A DNA stretch of 64,000 bases from Phoenix dactylifera (GCF_009389715.1 NW_024067695.1:310001-374000), one strand, 5' to 3'. Shown: positions 24,063 through 36,060, counted from the first letter of the stretch. Numbers and translations: made by a program. The notes: generated by a model from the sequence alone, not told the origin.

Positions 24063-24256
24063 TTGAAATTACCACTTGTCCTAAAAGCTTAAGCTAATAG
24101 GATGAGGTAGATTTATTTATATATTTTATATTTTCTTATACTCCCCCTTACATATGGACCGGATTTGCTATAATACCACGTTGAGATTACTACTTATTCT
24201 AAAAGCTTAAGCTGATAGAATGAGGTAGATTTAGTTATATATTTTATATTTTCTTA
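24063..24256 (+). repeat. Direct duplication of a 76-bp block
   Basis: 24063-24138 and 24181-24256 are nearly the same: 'taaaagcttaagct', 'ggatgaggtagattta' or 'gaatgaggtagattta', then 'tatattttatattttctta'. They are separated by 42 bp. The copies differ at only a handful of positions. Confidence 0.8.
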
Positions 24257-24599
24257 CAGTGTGCTCCCTAGCTACAGCCCTTGCTTTTATGACTATGGCT
24301 ACATCGTCGTCTGGGTCCTCAATTGGAGTTCAAAGGCCGACTTGTGTGAGCTTGGGATGCAATAAGAGTTGTTGGAGGGTTTGCTGCAGTGGATGCGGGT
24401 GATTCTTCTTCAAGATTGAGTTCTTCACAAACCAAGGGAATATAAAACTCTTAGAGGCAAAGGATCAAAGTGACATTTGGTTCCAATGGAGGTTTGGATT
24501 GACCGATAGGCTGCAGGTAATCCATCCAAATATGCTAGATGATCATATCATCCTCACCGATAGAAGAACTATAATAACCTAGTACCTCGCCCAAAAAGG

Positions 24600-25075
24600 C
24601 TAGCCACACATATTTATCCGGATCCTCACATATACTATCCATTTAAGCCTTAGTAAACCTGCAAGGTTAAAGGTTCAAATCCGTTCAAATCTAACTACAG
24701 GTGCCATAAATCCAAATACAAACATCATGGTCAGTCTGTGATCAATCTAAATGCGTTTAGACTGTAATATCCTTTAGTCCATATAGGCCACGAGTCAGGT
24801 TCTCTTTGATACCGTTTGTAACAACTTAGAATCTAACTCAAAGGCCAGTTGGAAAGTGTTATTTAGATTTCTTGATTTTATATAAGTATTTTACTCAATG
24901 CATAGCTGATTTGAGACTAAATACATATCCACATATATTCTCATATGAGATCTCATCCAAAAAAGCTAGCGGAAGATGTTATTTGAATTTTTTAGTCTTG
25001 TATAAAAATCCAAGATCAACCTAGTATATATAATATGGGACTAAATACATGCCCACATCGGTCCTCACAGGAACC
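24600..25075 (-). repeat. Inverted copy of the 1-475 dispersed repeat
   Basis: Read on the minus strand this matches 1-475 in block order. TGTAACAACTT at 24817 corresponds to the end of the first unit, and 'ctcatccaaaaaagctagc' at about 24953 begins the second unit. The upstream spacer with 'ggttcaaatccgttcaaatc' corresponds to the spacer at 170-330. It ends 'cggtcctcaca' near 25073. Confidence 0.55.
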
Positions 25076-25480
25076 ACAGGTTGATAGTTGATCGGCAACG
25101 ACCTTGTTTTGTTGCAGATAATTGGTCATTCGAGCCGTTTGTTTCTTTAGATGTTTTAACTTCTTATTGCCGTTGAATGCTATGATATCAAGAGAGAATG
25201 CAGTGTCTCTTTGGTGCTTCCCAAAAGATAACTGAAGCTGGATGGCCTTTTCAGTTTCGGAGCGTGCAGTTGATCTAAGACAATGAGTTCCGATCTTGCT
25301 GGCTCCACTCCAAGAACTTTGGATTTGCAATGGTAGAGAGAGTGCCATCGGCGCCACTCATGTATTGAGGAGGAGGTTGGGATCCATCAATAGATCCCAC
25401 CAACCCATGGCCCCAAAGTGTAGGAAGAAAAAAGAGTGCGCCAGGGAAGGTAGTTGCTATGGTCAGGTTTCCTAGGCACA
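25020..25480 (-). pseudogene. Copia gag (UBN2-type) N-terminal fragment
   Basis: The frame ending at 25275 reads GHGLVGSIDGSQPPPQ, then MSGADGTLSTIANPKFLEW and SQQDRNSLS before a stop. The spacing resembles the start of plant Copia gag (GHGL.GYIDG...NP.F..W..QDQLLLS). The overlapping frame from 25357 continues with a degenerate stretch that ends near NKVVADQLSTCG, recalling the 'LADxLAxxG' region of the same domain. The product would be non-functional. Confidence 0.55.
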
Positions 25481-25842
25481 AGGTGAGTAATATTAGAAAG
25501 AACAAATGTTGGGACAATGGAAGTTTGCTGTGGGAAAAGTTGTATCGGTTGACGGAGAAGAAGAGGAAGACGATGCTATATATGGTGAATCGAAGGACTC
25601 TAGAAACATGGAAGTTTGGGAGCAAAGACTTATCCAACCCAATTGGTAGGAGTTGCTTTAAATAATTTGAATAGTATTATTACAACAGAGTTTGAGTAAA
25701 AAAAAAGGGATTCAACGGGCTGATGTTTCCTGAGGAATTACATGGATAACAAAGGCAACAAAAGCTGGTGTAGGGAAGTAGATGGTGCAAAGAACTATTT
25801 GAATGGATCAGGATAACTCAAGGGATAGTTGTGTTGTTAACA

Positions 25843-26467
25843 TGATTCAGACATTTTCTTTCAGATAGAATACAACTTCTCTGATTTGCCAGATAATGTT
25901 CTGTTGGATGAGGCCCACAGACATACGAGATGGGACACTGGCACTGCATCACTCACCAATTACAAAGCCCATATATTTGCCAATGGAGGACCTAAGTATG
26001 AGCTAATGAAACATACCCTGCGCGAACACAGGTTGCCATCTCTTTCTTCTTCCTTTATCGCTGTCCCTCATGAAATTAGTTTTTTCCCTTTCTGGAGGTG
26101 CTTGTAGCATTTTTCCACATTAGTTGCTCCATAAACTCCATGAGCTAGCCTTTCAAACTTACCATACTTTTACTGATGCAATGCAAAGGGCCCCAAAGAG
26201 GTAAAAAAAAGAAGAAGAATAAAGCCATGAATTTGATGGAAAAGAAGAAAAGGATTTGATATAACTGAGTCAGAGTGGCTTGCTGTCTTGTAATAGTAAA
26301 AGATAATTTTATATAAAATCTCAATTATAGATAAGGTCCAACATAATATTGCTTCATAGAAATAAGAAAGACACGTAGATGTTACCATGCCCAAAGAAGT
26401 GAAACATTCCCCACTTACCACCAACAAATATCCCATCTACATCAGTCCATTCTCTCAAAATTACCCC
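25843..26467. other. Intergenic with one unassigned exon-like frame
   Basis: A plus-strand frame at about 25868-26033 encodes the readable peptide LPDNVLLDEAHRHTRWDTG, followed near 26033 by CACAG|GTTGCC, which could be a donor. I do not recognise it and cannot place it in a gene. The rest is AT-rich. Confidence 0.25.
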
Positions 26468-26473
26468 TTTATT
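26468..26473 (-). terminator. Candidate polyadenylation signal of the HD-Zip gene
   Basis: TTTATT on the plus strand is AATAAA in gene sense, 222 nt past the stop codon at 26695. The position is plausible for a plant 3' UTR. No transcript evidence. Confidence 0.45.
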
Positions 26474-26694
26474 CCCTAGCTTCCCCTACTCTAACCGGGG
26501 CGATTCCGCCAATAAAACCTCACACAAAGCAATGGGCAATTTTTTGGGTTAGAGAGATAGGTCGCTTTCCACCCCACCTTTCATCATCCTTCTCTCCTCT
26601 CCGGCTCCAAAAGCTAAGCCCCTTTCTACACGGTTCGCATTACAGAAGCTCCAGTTACACTGCCATTTTACAAGAAAGAAGCACTCCAGAATGC

Positions 26695-27811
26695 CTACTC
26701 CCATGGCTCGGAGCAGTACCAAGAGAGGCCCGCTGGCTGCTCCTCCGCGAACAAGCCACTGCAAAGCTCCTCGCCGCTCAAAAACCCCTCTTCCAAGTAG
26801 TCCTTCTGATCTAAAGCTCTGCTCTCAAACAAAGACGAAGAAGAGGAGTAGGACTTGAATCCCATAAAGTAGTCTTGGTCCAGCGCCACCCCAGAGTAAG
26901 GGCTGTTCTCATCATTAAACACCACGCTGGAATCGCTGTCCGAAGCCCCGTCCCTATAGATCAAAGCCGGCCTCTCCTCCGCATCTTTGTTCTTCAATCT
27001 TGTTGTAGTTGCAGAATTCGCTAACTTGGCTTTAAGCTCCTTTATCTGAAACAATTAAGATAAAATTCAAATCATCTATATGCATGTATGAACTGATTCA
27101 GACAAGGAAACTGTAAGTGACTCGTTAAATCAAATGTAATTTGCAGTTGTTCTAGACCTCGCTGCGAGCGACTCACTAAATGAGTTATAGTTTGTTTGAT
27201 GGTGTTGCTCGGATAGCCATAGCCATAGTAATTCTAGAGCTCACAAGGCCATGATCTCCTCGGCTTACCTCGGCGGTGAGATTCCCCTTGTCGTGGCGGA
27301 GGGCGTCGCAGTCGATCTTGAGGGCCTCGTAGCGGGCCCGGAGGGCGCCGTAGTCGCGCTCCAGCTGCTTGGTCTTCCACCGGGCGCGGCGGTTCTGGAA
27401 CCAGACCGCCACCTGCCGGGGCTGGAGGCCCAAATCTTGGGCCAGCCGGGCCTTCCGGTCCGGGTCCAGCTTGTTCTCCACCTCGAAGTTCTTCTCCAGG
27501 GCCTTCACCTGGTCCACGCTCAGCCGGCGCTTCTTCTCCCCCAGCGCAGATTGACCGTGGGAGCACAGCTCCTCGTCCTCGCACTCCACCCCCTCCATTC
27601 CATCCGACATGGATTGGAATCTACCTTCATACTTCCCTTTCTCCTCCACTGAAGAGTTCGATGAAACAACAAGTGATTAAAGATTTAGAAGGAATAATAT
27701 GAGAGAGAGAGAGAGAGACTGAGAGAGAGTACCTGATGGTGAGATGGGAATGAGACCAGGTTCCTTTCCTTCTATTCCTCCAAAGGAGCCTGAGCTGCTT
27801 GGCCTTTTCAT
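26695..27811 (-). CDS. HD-Zip class I homeodomain-leucine zipper transcription factor
   Basis: Three exons join to 810 nt (269 aa plus stop). Exon 1 27811-27733 starts at ATG ([20 protein letters not shown]); exon 2 is 27648-27269; exon 3 is 27045-26695. Introns of 84 and 223 nt have GT-AG ends and phases that join cleanly. The homeodomain spans about residues 64-120, from [20 protein letters not shown] to the recognition helix [16 protein letters not shown]. It is followed immediately by a leucine zipper with heptad Leu at 122, 129, 136, 143, 150 and 157, completed across intron 2 by IKELKAKL. The C-terminus is acidic and Ser-rich and ends [11 protein letters not shown], an aromatic activation-type tail seen in this class. 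There is no START domain, so it is not class III or IV. HD-Zip I proteins bind CAATNATTG as dimers in the nucleus and act in drought, ABA and light responses. It looks intact. I do not assign an orthologue. Confidence 0.95.
27701..27729. repeat. GA/CT microsatellite in HD-Zip intron 1
   Basis: (GA)n on the plus strand with one interruption ('gagagactgagag'), directly inside the 5' end of intron 1 in gene sense (CT-rich). It starts only a few bases after the donor site. Confidence 0.85.
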
Positions 27812-28115
27812 GGGCGTGTTCTTTTGGTGCTTCCTGTTTGTTACGGGTTGTTAGGTGGTAGTGGTACGGATGTAGGTGAGGAGGAAGGGATGGAATAAGG
27901 GATAGGTTTCTAAGAGGTTGCGGGTCTTAGAAGAGATGAGGAAGAAAAGATGGAGAGATGGGTGGAAGGTTTCAAGGGTAAGAAGGAATAGTCAAGCTTC
28001 TTCCATGGCTCCTTTTCTTTGCTCATCTTCCTGCCCATCTCATCTCCTTCTGAGCTCATCATCAGATGACCAGTGGATCTTCTCAACTTACGTTTCTCTC
28101 CAAGTCTGCTCTCCT

Positions 28116-28118
<3 letters not shown>

Positions 28119-28152
<34 letters not shown>
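28119..28152. repeat. (AG)17 microsatellite upstream of the HD-Zip gene
   Basis: Uninterrupted AG run; CT in gene sense, about 310-340 bp upstream of the ATG at 27811. It probably lies in the long 5' leader or proximal promoter. CT-rich leaders are typical of plant genes. Confidence 0.85.
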
Positions 28153-28153
<1 letters not shown>

Positions 28154-28159
28154 AGGGTG

Positions 28160-30060
28160 GTAGAAGAAGGGCCAGGCGGGGGCTGTGGGATGCCAGCAGG
28201 CTATAAATAAAAGAAAGCAGGAGAGTAGGGGTTGGGTGGGGGTGTTCAGTGGGGTTAAGGGGACCCGACCATTGGTTAAGGGGAGAGGGAGAGATGAAAT
28301 GACAGCCAAATGAAATTCAGACCAAATGCAGATGTGCATTATTTTCAGAAATTTTATATTTTATTTTTGGAAGAGGTGACGGCGGTAGGGCGGAGGAGGA
28401 GATATTTTATTAGTATTTGTTTAGATATAGACCATCTTAAAGTTTTTATATTAATAACCAACCTTTCTCCCTTGCTCTGTTTTATTTTTTCCGTAAGGCA
28501 CTGTTCCTCGCCTGCTCCACCAAACTTTGCAGGTCTAGAGTCCTCGTTCCACCATTTTCATCCGCAATATCAGTGGCTTGCATAAAGAGCACCAACTATG
28601 GTGGAGTATATAGATATAGACATTTACAGCAATCCCATATAAGTTTTTTTTATAAAAAAATGACAACAATTTTATATAAGTGGTCACTTTCTCGAATGAC
28701 AACTTGCTCTTAATATTCTTCTATATTTTTCATTCTTCTTCTCTAGCTATTAGTATGCTTGGATTTTTTTTTTTTGCCATGCAATGGAATATCCTCATCA
28801 ATTTATAACATTCACTCACAACTCTCTGTGTCTAAGAACAATCATATTTATCTTACGAGACATCCTTTTAGAATTTTGCTTCTATGCAATTTTTATTTTT
28901 GATAAGTATATATTTTTATCTTAGCCTTTGAATCTAATAAAAGCATAACTAGTATATATCATGTTAAACAAGCTGATCAGTTGACCCCAAAGAGTGTATT
29001 AGATGTATAGAACACAAATACACACATGCACACATATCAAACCGACCAACACTGTTAATTTTAGAAATTAAAGATATACTAATATGTGAAACGTATAGCC
29101 TTCATATGCAAACTGACTATCAATGTTAATTTTCTTTTGTTTTTTTTTAGGGGTGGGGTGGGGGGTGGTAAGAAAAACTTGTCGACTATGCTAATACTTC
29201 TATTTCCAATGTTTCTAGCCAAAAAAATCGGCAACACTGTCCTTGTTTGATGAAAAAAAACTCATCTAAGCTCCATGATATCTTGGTACAGCATTTCTGA
29301 ACATCCACAAAAAAACTTACAAGTCTGTGACATGAGGAAGTTTCTCATCGATTAATGCAACATTAGCAGTTGCCCACAATGTAAGTTCAGGTAGCGTACA
29401 GACAGTGGGAACGGGCTCAAAAGATGATATCTATCAAGTCATGTGACTTGACAGAGTTATTGACTTGGCCCCCAGTCGTGAAGCAAGTAGTAGTAGTCTG
29501 ATCAATTGATCCAGAATTTCCACCGAGCTTTGTTGTAGTGGGAGTTGTTGGAACCTAGTCTTCCAGCATTAAGTAGACTCCATAGCAGACAGCCTTTGGT
29601 TGGAACCTAATATCTCTGCTACGACTCTGGTTTTCTCACACCCACGCCATGAAAATGTGAAGGCAAGGCTCCAGGATATTGCACTTGTCCGCAGGTTAGG
29701 CATTGGGGCGTCCATGTCATTTTGTTCTTTTTTTTCTACTCGCAAGTACAATTTTGGGCATGCTTGTTTGAGTTCCGGGTTGGTCTAGTCCATCCCAGAA
29801 AAAGTTGTCAGGGACTCTTGGAGTATTACTAAAGTTTCACTGTAACTGTCGAAATATCAGTCCAGTTGATGATAATAAATTGATCTGAGGGTGTTCATGT
29901 TCCTTGGAGAATCCTTTGATATAAGCCTGGTAAGCTAGGTGTCATGCTGCATCACTTTTATTATTGTCTGCTTTTAGGATTTTAAAAAATAAAATTTTAT
30001 TTTAATTTTTCTTTATTTTAAAAATATATAAAAATATGTTAGCTTATTATTTTTTAAAAA
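28160..30060. other. Intergenic, no supportable gene
   Basis: The first few hundred bases upstream of the HD-Zip gene presumably hold its promoter; 'ttttatatttta' near 28345-28360 gives a minus-strand TATA-like run. Beyond that it is AT-rich without recognisable elements. Confidence 0.4.
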
Positions 30061-30063
30061 TAA

Positions 30064-30420
30064 ATACAATGATAATGGTAGAGATCGTGCTAATTACGGC
30101 GAAGATAGTGAAGAAAATGATGGTGTTGGTAACAAGCCTAATAGCAGTACAGTAGATGTGTTTGCGATGGTGATGGTGTGGTGGAGGAGATTATGATTAC
30201 AGTAGTGATAGCGACGGTGATGGTGGTAATGAACACTAACAATGTGGTAGAGGTGACAACAAGAATGGAAGGTGGCGACGATGGTGATAATATTAGCCAC
30301 AATAATGGTAGCAGCGATGAAGGTGCTAGCAATATGATCGAGATGATAATGATGGCAATAATTATAGGGCAACAAGCTCTTTCTCCAGTGATAATGATAG
30401 AAAGGGTGGAGGTAAAAATA
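30064..30420. repeat. Cryptic trinucleotide-rich region (GRT/ATG)
   Basis: Imperfect runs of 'gatggt', 'gtggtg' and 'atgatg' dominate, so open frames on both strands (124 aa minus, 81 aa plus) are low-complexity artefacts and not genes. Confidence 0.6.
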
Positions 30421-30502
30421 TAAGTTTTTTATTTTTAAAATATAACAAATAAAAATTTCTTTCTTCATTTCTCTAGAAATATAATAAAATATAATAATAC
30501 CT

Positions 30503-31335
30503 GTTGTGGTTTAAATTTGGCCCGAGGGTGACCACACCGGAGGAGTGGAGGGAGCCACTAGTCGTTGGAGGAAGAAGACAGAGGCCACTTCCTGCGCCGT
30601 CACCACCGCGGCGGACCTGCACAAAGCCTCACCGGTGTTTCTGGTGAGGGCCCTCCGATGATTAAGTTAGAGTGGGGCAAATTTGTACCAACCAAAAAGT
30701 CTCTTAGAAGTTACCTGACCGGACTATTTGTAGTCCCGGTGGAGAAGTTTAGGTGGCAGAGGTATTATCCGCCCTCATCATGAGAGGGGGTGGCTCTGAG
30801 TCGAATGGCGCGCAGCTAAGGCTGGCCGGTGGCGTGTGGTGCTGTTCGTTCTCGAGAACAGTAAAGTATTGACAGTCGTAGCAGAGTATGGCCGGAGTAG
30901 TCATGGTGCTGTCCTTTGACTGTCGAGAGCCAGTTATTGAAGCGTGGCGTGGTGGCGTTGCAAGTACGGCCACGTAAGAGAGCATGGGCGCACACATGGG
31001 TGCGGCTGTTGGAGAGGCCGAACCTGTTGAGAGGTCGCATCATGCATTTGGCGTGGTCGGCTAGACGGGTACCGAGGATAGCTCAGCTCCCCGGGTTCCA
31101 AGATGTGCTCGGTGGAACGCCCCGAGCTCGAGGGTCGAGGAGTACTACTGAAGCAGTCGCCCCGACCAAGTGGCGAATATTGGAGGTCGATGGAGCTTTT
31201 GGCGGAGTCCGAGGTCGGAATGATTCTGAGCCGAACCGAGGATTCAACCGGTCGGCGTTGCCATTTGTTGGGCCAAAATTGGGCGGCCTTTTTGTTGGGG
31301 ACAGGACGATCCATTTCACCCTCCATCAAAACCTA
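30503..31335. other. GC-rich block, possibly retroelement LTR or leader
   Basis: Begins TGTTGTGGTTTAAATTTGG in AT-rich surroundings and stays GC-rich to about 31330. It has open frames on both strands (147 aa plus, 131 aa minus) that lack any recognised domain. The sharp composition change and TG start suggest an inserted LTR-type sequence. No partner copy or CA terminus was found, so this is tentative. Confidence 0.3.
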
Positions 31336-34300
31336 ATATATTTTTATCCTTTAATTTAATTTTTTGAAAAATAAAAAATAAGAAATAAAAGCGATGGCGG
31401 AATGGATCCTTAATTTTCTTTGGTATCATATAAGCCCAAGAGTTCATTCTTACTATTAAAAAAAAAAACTGTCAAATTCAAATATGAATCAAGGCAAGTT
31501 TGAGTTTCCCGTCATTTTATTCTAATATATTGCCCTCTTGTGCGCTTGAACGGCAGCAACTCGGGGGAAAGCAGCTTGTTCTTCTTGTTGTTTTTTTCTT
31601 CTTCTTCTTCTTCTTTTTTTACACCCTTATCAAGTAACAATGGTTTTTTGTGCATTGGTTGGATTCTCTCTCTCCGACATCTTTGTTGTCCCAGAAATTT
31701 TATGTAGGACCAAGTTAACTTGTCATCAATTAAAATAAAATTCATTTTCCCCTCGCTGAATCCTCTGGAGCTTCTACCTAGAGAGACGCTTACACTTCTC
31801 ATTCGTGTTGTCACTAAATCTGAGTTTCTCAACCTTCATTTCAAGATCCTGGTTTTATCCTAAATTTGAAGATGATGGTGCTATAAGTGTACTTCACTGG
31901 CTAGGTACTCCAAAAAATTCAATTAACATATCAGAATGACTCATGAAATGTTAGTTTGAGGTCTTATTTTAGAATTTCTGGAATAAAAGAGGTCTTGAAA
32001 ATGAAAAATTCTCTCTCTTTCTCCTTTGTTAAGTCTAGTGTCTGGTATAATCTTTTGAAGTACCTATAACGTTGATAATGTCTGAGAAGAAAAGAAAACC
32101 ATTAGATAATACATATTAAAAATTATTGAGAAGAAAAGAGTTCAATTAATCAGACGCGTAACTTCAATTCATTTATTATCAAAGCATGACAAACGTAGGC
32201 AGGTAGACAACTGGCATTCTAACTATTACGCGCCAAAACTTAGAGCCATCTCATGCAAATTCTTAAGAAAAATATATGTAAATCGCTCATAATAGAACCT
32301 ATTGGACTATTTCAAAATTCCAAACCTACGTTTTTTTTCTTTTGTGTACTTTCTTTAGCCCTATATTAAAAAGAGATAAAACTCAAATTGTCTTTACATA
32401 GTCTTTAACCTTTTTAACTTGGTGAAGCAAAGAAAATAATTAACCCACGCGCGCAAAACCTGTTCGAGGCCTTAGGCAATATTGGCATATCCGATCCAAA
32501 AATGGGTTAACTGGGCGCGTCGCGCTCGATCATCACGCGCAGGCTTGTTTTTTGAATTTATCTTCTCTTTTTAAATCTTATCAGATCCGAGGATTAACAT
32601 AAGAAAAATCATATCTATATCTTCCTGTTCTTCTTTTCGGTTGTTGTATTTTTAAGAATAGGTCATTATTATCTGCTACACCGAAATTCATTATTCGAGG
32701 AGCGCGATCTATTCTTAAAGACAGTGACAGCACGTCTCAACCGATAAATTTTTGTTACCGTCTATTCTTTTCTTGACAGAACTACAGTGACAAAGTTAAT
32801 GGAGTCCTATCAAATTGGCAGGGTGCAGAGCCGGAGTTGACGCACCACCATCTAGTTTCCAAGTACCAGAAACATTGAAAAAGACCTCACTCTTTTTGCC
32901 TTCTGTTCCCCCCCTCAATTTGAGGTGGAGAACATGGGGAACGTTGTAGTCTTGTTACCTAGTCTTCTCAGCCAATTCTCGCCAGCCTAGAAGGGGGCTC
33001 CAGTAGTCCACGCTTCCAGCTCATAGCAAACCACAGCGTTTTTATGTGGGCCACGTCGTTTATTGAGTTTGTCTTTGGACAAGCTGGCCTTTTGGAATCA
33101 AATAATGTGGTTGACTCGCGCTACGTGGACACTTTTTTGTACATCTCTCATGTCCTCTTTTTTTTTCTTTCAAGGTTGTGACTCACAGCTCATTCCTGTT
33201 GATTGATGAGGTTTGTTTATTTCAGTGAATCTTCTCTTCTCTCCAAGGACATGGAGAGATCATTAGTCACTTGCGAACGAGCCTAAAGAATGAAATGGTC
33301 TCCTTAGCCACATCTGTGAGGTTAATCTTCCTTCCTAATTAATGCTTATAAAAAAGATTGCAAGTAACGTTTCCTAGGCTAGCTTTTATGTTGTTAGCGC
33401 TTGTATTGGTCTTTGTAAGAAATTAAAGTAGAAAAAAACAAGAGCAATACTAAGCCTTACAAGCTCCACCAAGGACTTAGCATGATCAGGTAATGGTCCG
33501 TCAACCTGCCTTCAGCTCTCCCACAAATCATGCCAACAGTCTTGGCTCAACCTAGTTGGCAGATATATAGGACTGACAACTTATAGGCACAGCCCTATAA
33601 ATAGAGAAATTGGCTCATGTTAGAAATCTTAATGAAAGGAATATTCATAGTCTGGCAGGGCTAGATTGATGGCCCATGAAATCTATGCTCACGAAGTTCT
33701 AGAGAAATTTCATCTGAAAGTCTTAACTTGGGTGATCACTGTCACCCCTAGTCACATGTCCCTTTTCATTTTATTTTATTTTTATCCTGTCATCTCTCCT
33801 CTTCTCTTCACATCACTAGTTGGCAGAGGAATCCTATGTTCAGAGAAAAGCAAAGGAGGATTTCTTTTTGGCTCCCAAAGGAGGAGCTTTGAAACTACAA
33901 GCAACGCACCCACCCGGCCTAACAAAGTGATGGCTTGGTCTTTTTGCCATGTCTCTGGTTGCTTGTGGCCTACGGGCCCTTGTGGAGTCTCACACGGAAG
34001 GGAAAAGAGAAAAGCTGGGACTGATAGGAGGACTAAGGGAACCGTGCCTATTGAGCCGTAGGGTTCTATTCATCTGCATCTTTCTTTGGATGGTACCACG
34101 GTCTGAAAAGATGGGCTGGTTTGGATTTACATTTCCCTCCCTTCGCTATCTCCCTTCAATGTCATGGTCATGGATGGCGTGCATGGCGGAGGTTTTGGGT
34201 GCTGAAAACCTCGCGAAAGCTTTGGCCAATCGGAAAAGGTATGACTGCCTGGGATTGCACGGCATTTCCACCAACGAAGATGTCAGGCGATGCAATTAGT

Positions 34301-35930
34301 CCAAACTAGCCGGCATCGAGGTTTAATGCTCCGTGCGAACGCTGAAATCATAGTTGAAAATAGGACCACGCATTGCTTACGTCCGATCCGAATTGGCTTT
34401 TGGAAATATAAGATTCAAAGACAACTTACTGCTGCTTTTTTTTTCAGTGGGTTTGAATTGGATTGGCATCATTTTGATCAGTTCGAGTTGGCTCTGAGAT
34501 CCAAGAGTTTTAGCTGACGATGCAATTCGGGTCAGCGTTGGATCTAGGCCTCTAAGACCACACAACACACTCACACACACTCATCAACTTGACGTCAACT
34601 AGTCATGATTTGTTCTTAATTTTCTCTTTTTGGTTGGAAATGGATTGTGATTTTAAAACATAGAAATAAGAGGAAGATTTGGGCATAATTTGGTGAGCTT
34701 AATTATTTCAATGATAAAAATTATAGGACTAGGCCATCTTGGAAAACAAACAAATCGCAACGTATTCTGAGTTTTGCTTGTTTCATCATTTACAGGGTTA
34801 TAGTGAAATAATGGTCCTATCATTTGCATCGAGGGATAAAAATCACATTGGGGTTATTCAACATACTACCAATCATTGTACGCAAATATCTTTGTTTGTA
34901 AATAAAATAAAGCCTTAATAACACTAAAGTTAATAAAGCTACTGCAAACAGTGTCCAGCTGCAGAGTGGAAAATGCTGTAGGAACACTCACACACCCAAA
35001 AAAAAAAAAAAAGAAAACAAAGAAAAAAAAAGGTTCAGTTTGAAGCACATTGGAGAAGAACTGGAACAAGCTGATGGCATTGAGTTGCAGTGAAGTACAC
35101 AGTTCCTAACTGTTAAGGTCAACCAAGAGCAACAGTGCCATGGACACTATATTTATCTCCATCAAAATTTTGGAGGTCTTATATCATCATCAGAGTTCAA
35201 AGATCCTAGAGTTTCTGCAATGGCAAAATAAGTGTAATAGTGGCATGGGCACAATATTTGTCTGTATCATAACTTTGCAAATCACCGTAAGTATATAAAA
35301 TGGAATCAACCTCGAGTACAAGCCATCAAATAGTATAACCACTGCTTGTGAAAGCTGGGGCTTAGTATAACCATAGTTCAAGAAAAGGTTAATGTCTTGC
35401 AAAATCGAACCCTTGGGAGGTTGTACCATCCGAACCAAAATCTACTGGTACAAATATATATTTGTATTCTTGACGAATTTTAAGTTGAGTCTTTCAATTA
35501 GGCTTCTTTGGGCTCGGCCCGAGCTACAAGCCGGCGTAACCGGCAAGTCATTTGGGCTATAAAATTTTGGCCGAAGCCCGATCCTGATGTAGTGAATCTT
35601 TATGGGCCAGACGCAATGTTGCAAAATCGAGCCCGATCCACAACAAGATCAGCCTATGGGCCTAAAGCTGGATGGGGCCCATTTCCATCCTCGCCTAGGC
35701 TTAGGCTTCCTTTGTATGTAACACTTCAGTGCGGCCGAGCTTTGGTCTACTCTGGAGGACAACATCGTTGCTGTGCAAACGTTTCTAGTGAGTGGCATCT
35801 GGCTCCATGATTTTAATATTGTGGTCTGCTGGATCCCCTTGGCCAAGGCCCAGATCACCCTCGCCTTCTTTATACTCTTGTTGCTACTTGGTTCATGGGC
35901 TCTTGCATGGTGATGGTGACCCTTTACGAG
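31336..35930. other. Intergenic, no supportable gene
   Basis: Contains a (CTT)n run at 31598-31615 and scattered short frames. The plus-strand frames at 33666-34061 and 33949-34299 overlap each other out of frame and have no domain. A poly-A/T-rich patch lies at 34995-35035. I see no exon structure that I can defend. Confidence 0.4.
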
Positions 35931-35934
35931 ACAG

Positions 35935-36060
35935 TAACTAGCTCTCATTCCTATAAGCCTAATTTATAGTGCAATCGTCTCGATGACTGATTTATAAATA
36001 GGAGACAATATGATTGGCATAGTGTACGACCATGTTGGTGCACATAATGCCTCATGCAAA
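35935..36060. repeat. Possible MITE-like element, second copy
   Basis: 'tctcattcctataagcctaa' at 35943 closely matches 'tctcattcctataggctcta' at 57410. Downstream 'atgattggcatagtgtacga' recalls the terminal block of the 13.5-kb element in inverted orientation. Partial copy with fuzzy ends. Confidence 0.35.

Larger units (their letters stand above)
23290..25842 (-). mobile_element. Wrecked Copia-type LTR retrotransposon with nested repeats
   Basis: Direct repeats that look like LTR remnants flank the region. The block 'attattataacaga' with preceding 'tgctttaaataatt'-like sequence occurs at about 23315-23395 and 25625-25695. The right one extends to a minus-strand start TGTTAACAACAC at 25842. 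Between them is a minus-strand gag-like fragment (about 25020-25480). The rest of gag-pol is gone and is replaced by unrelated repeats at 24063-24256 and 24600-25075. Boundaries are approximate, especially on the left. Confidence 0.5.

Noticed and set aside
27234..27652. Long frames in other phases and on the opposite strand over the HD-Zip homeodomain
   Set aside because: Shadows of the GC-rich homeodomain exon. Only the spliced minus-strand reading gives the conserved homeodomain and leucine zipper.
30094..30468. His/Ile-rich 124-codon minus frame
   Set aside because: Product of the cryptic GRT/ATG trinucleotide repeat; low complexity with no domain.
33666..34300. Overlapping 131- and 116-codon plus frames
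   Set aside because: They overlap in different phases, neither has a domain, and there is no promoter or splice structure; treated as chance frames.
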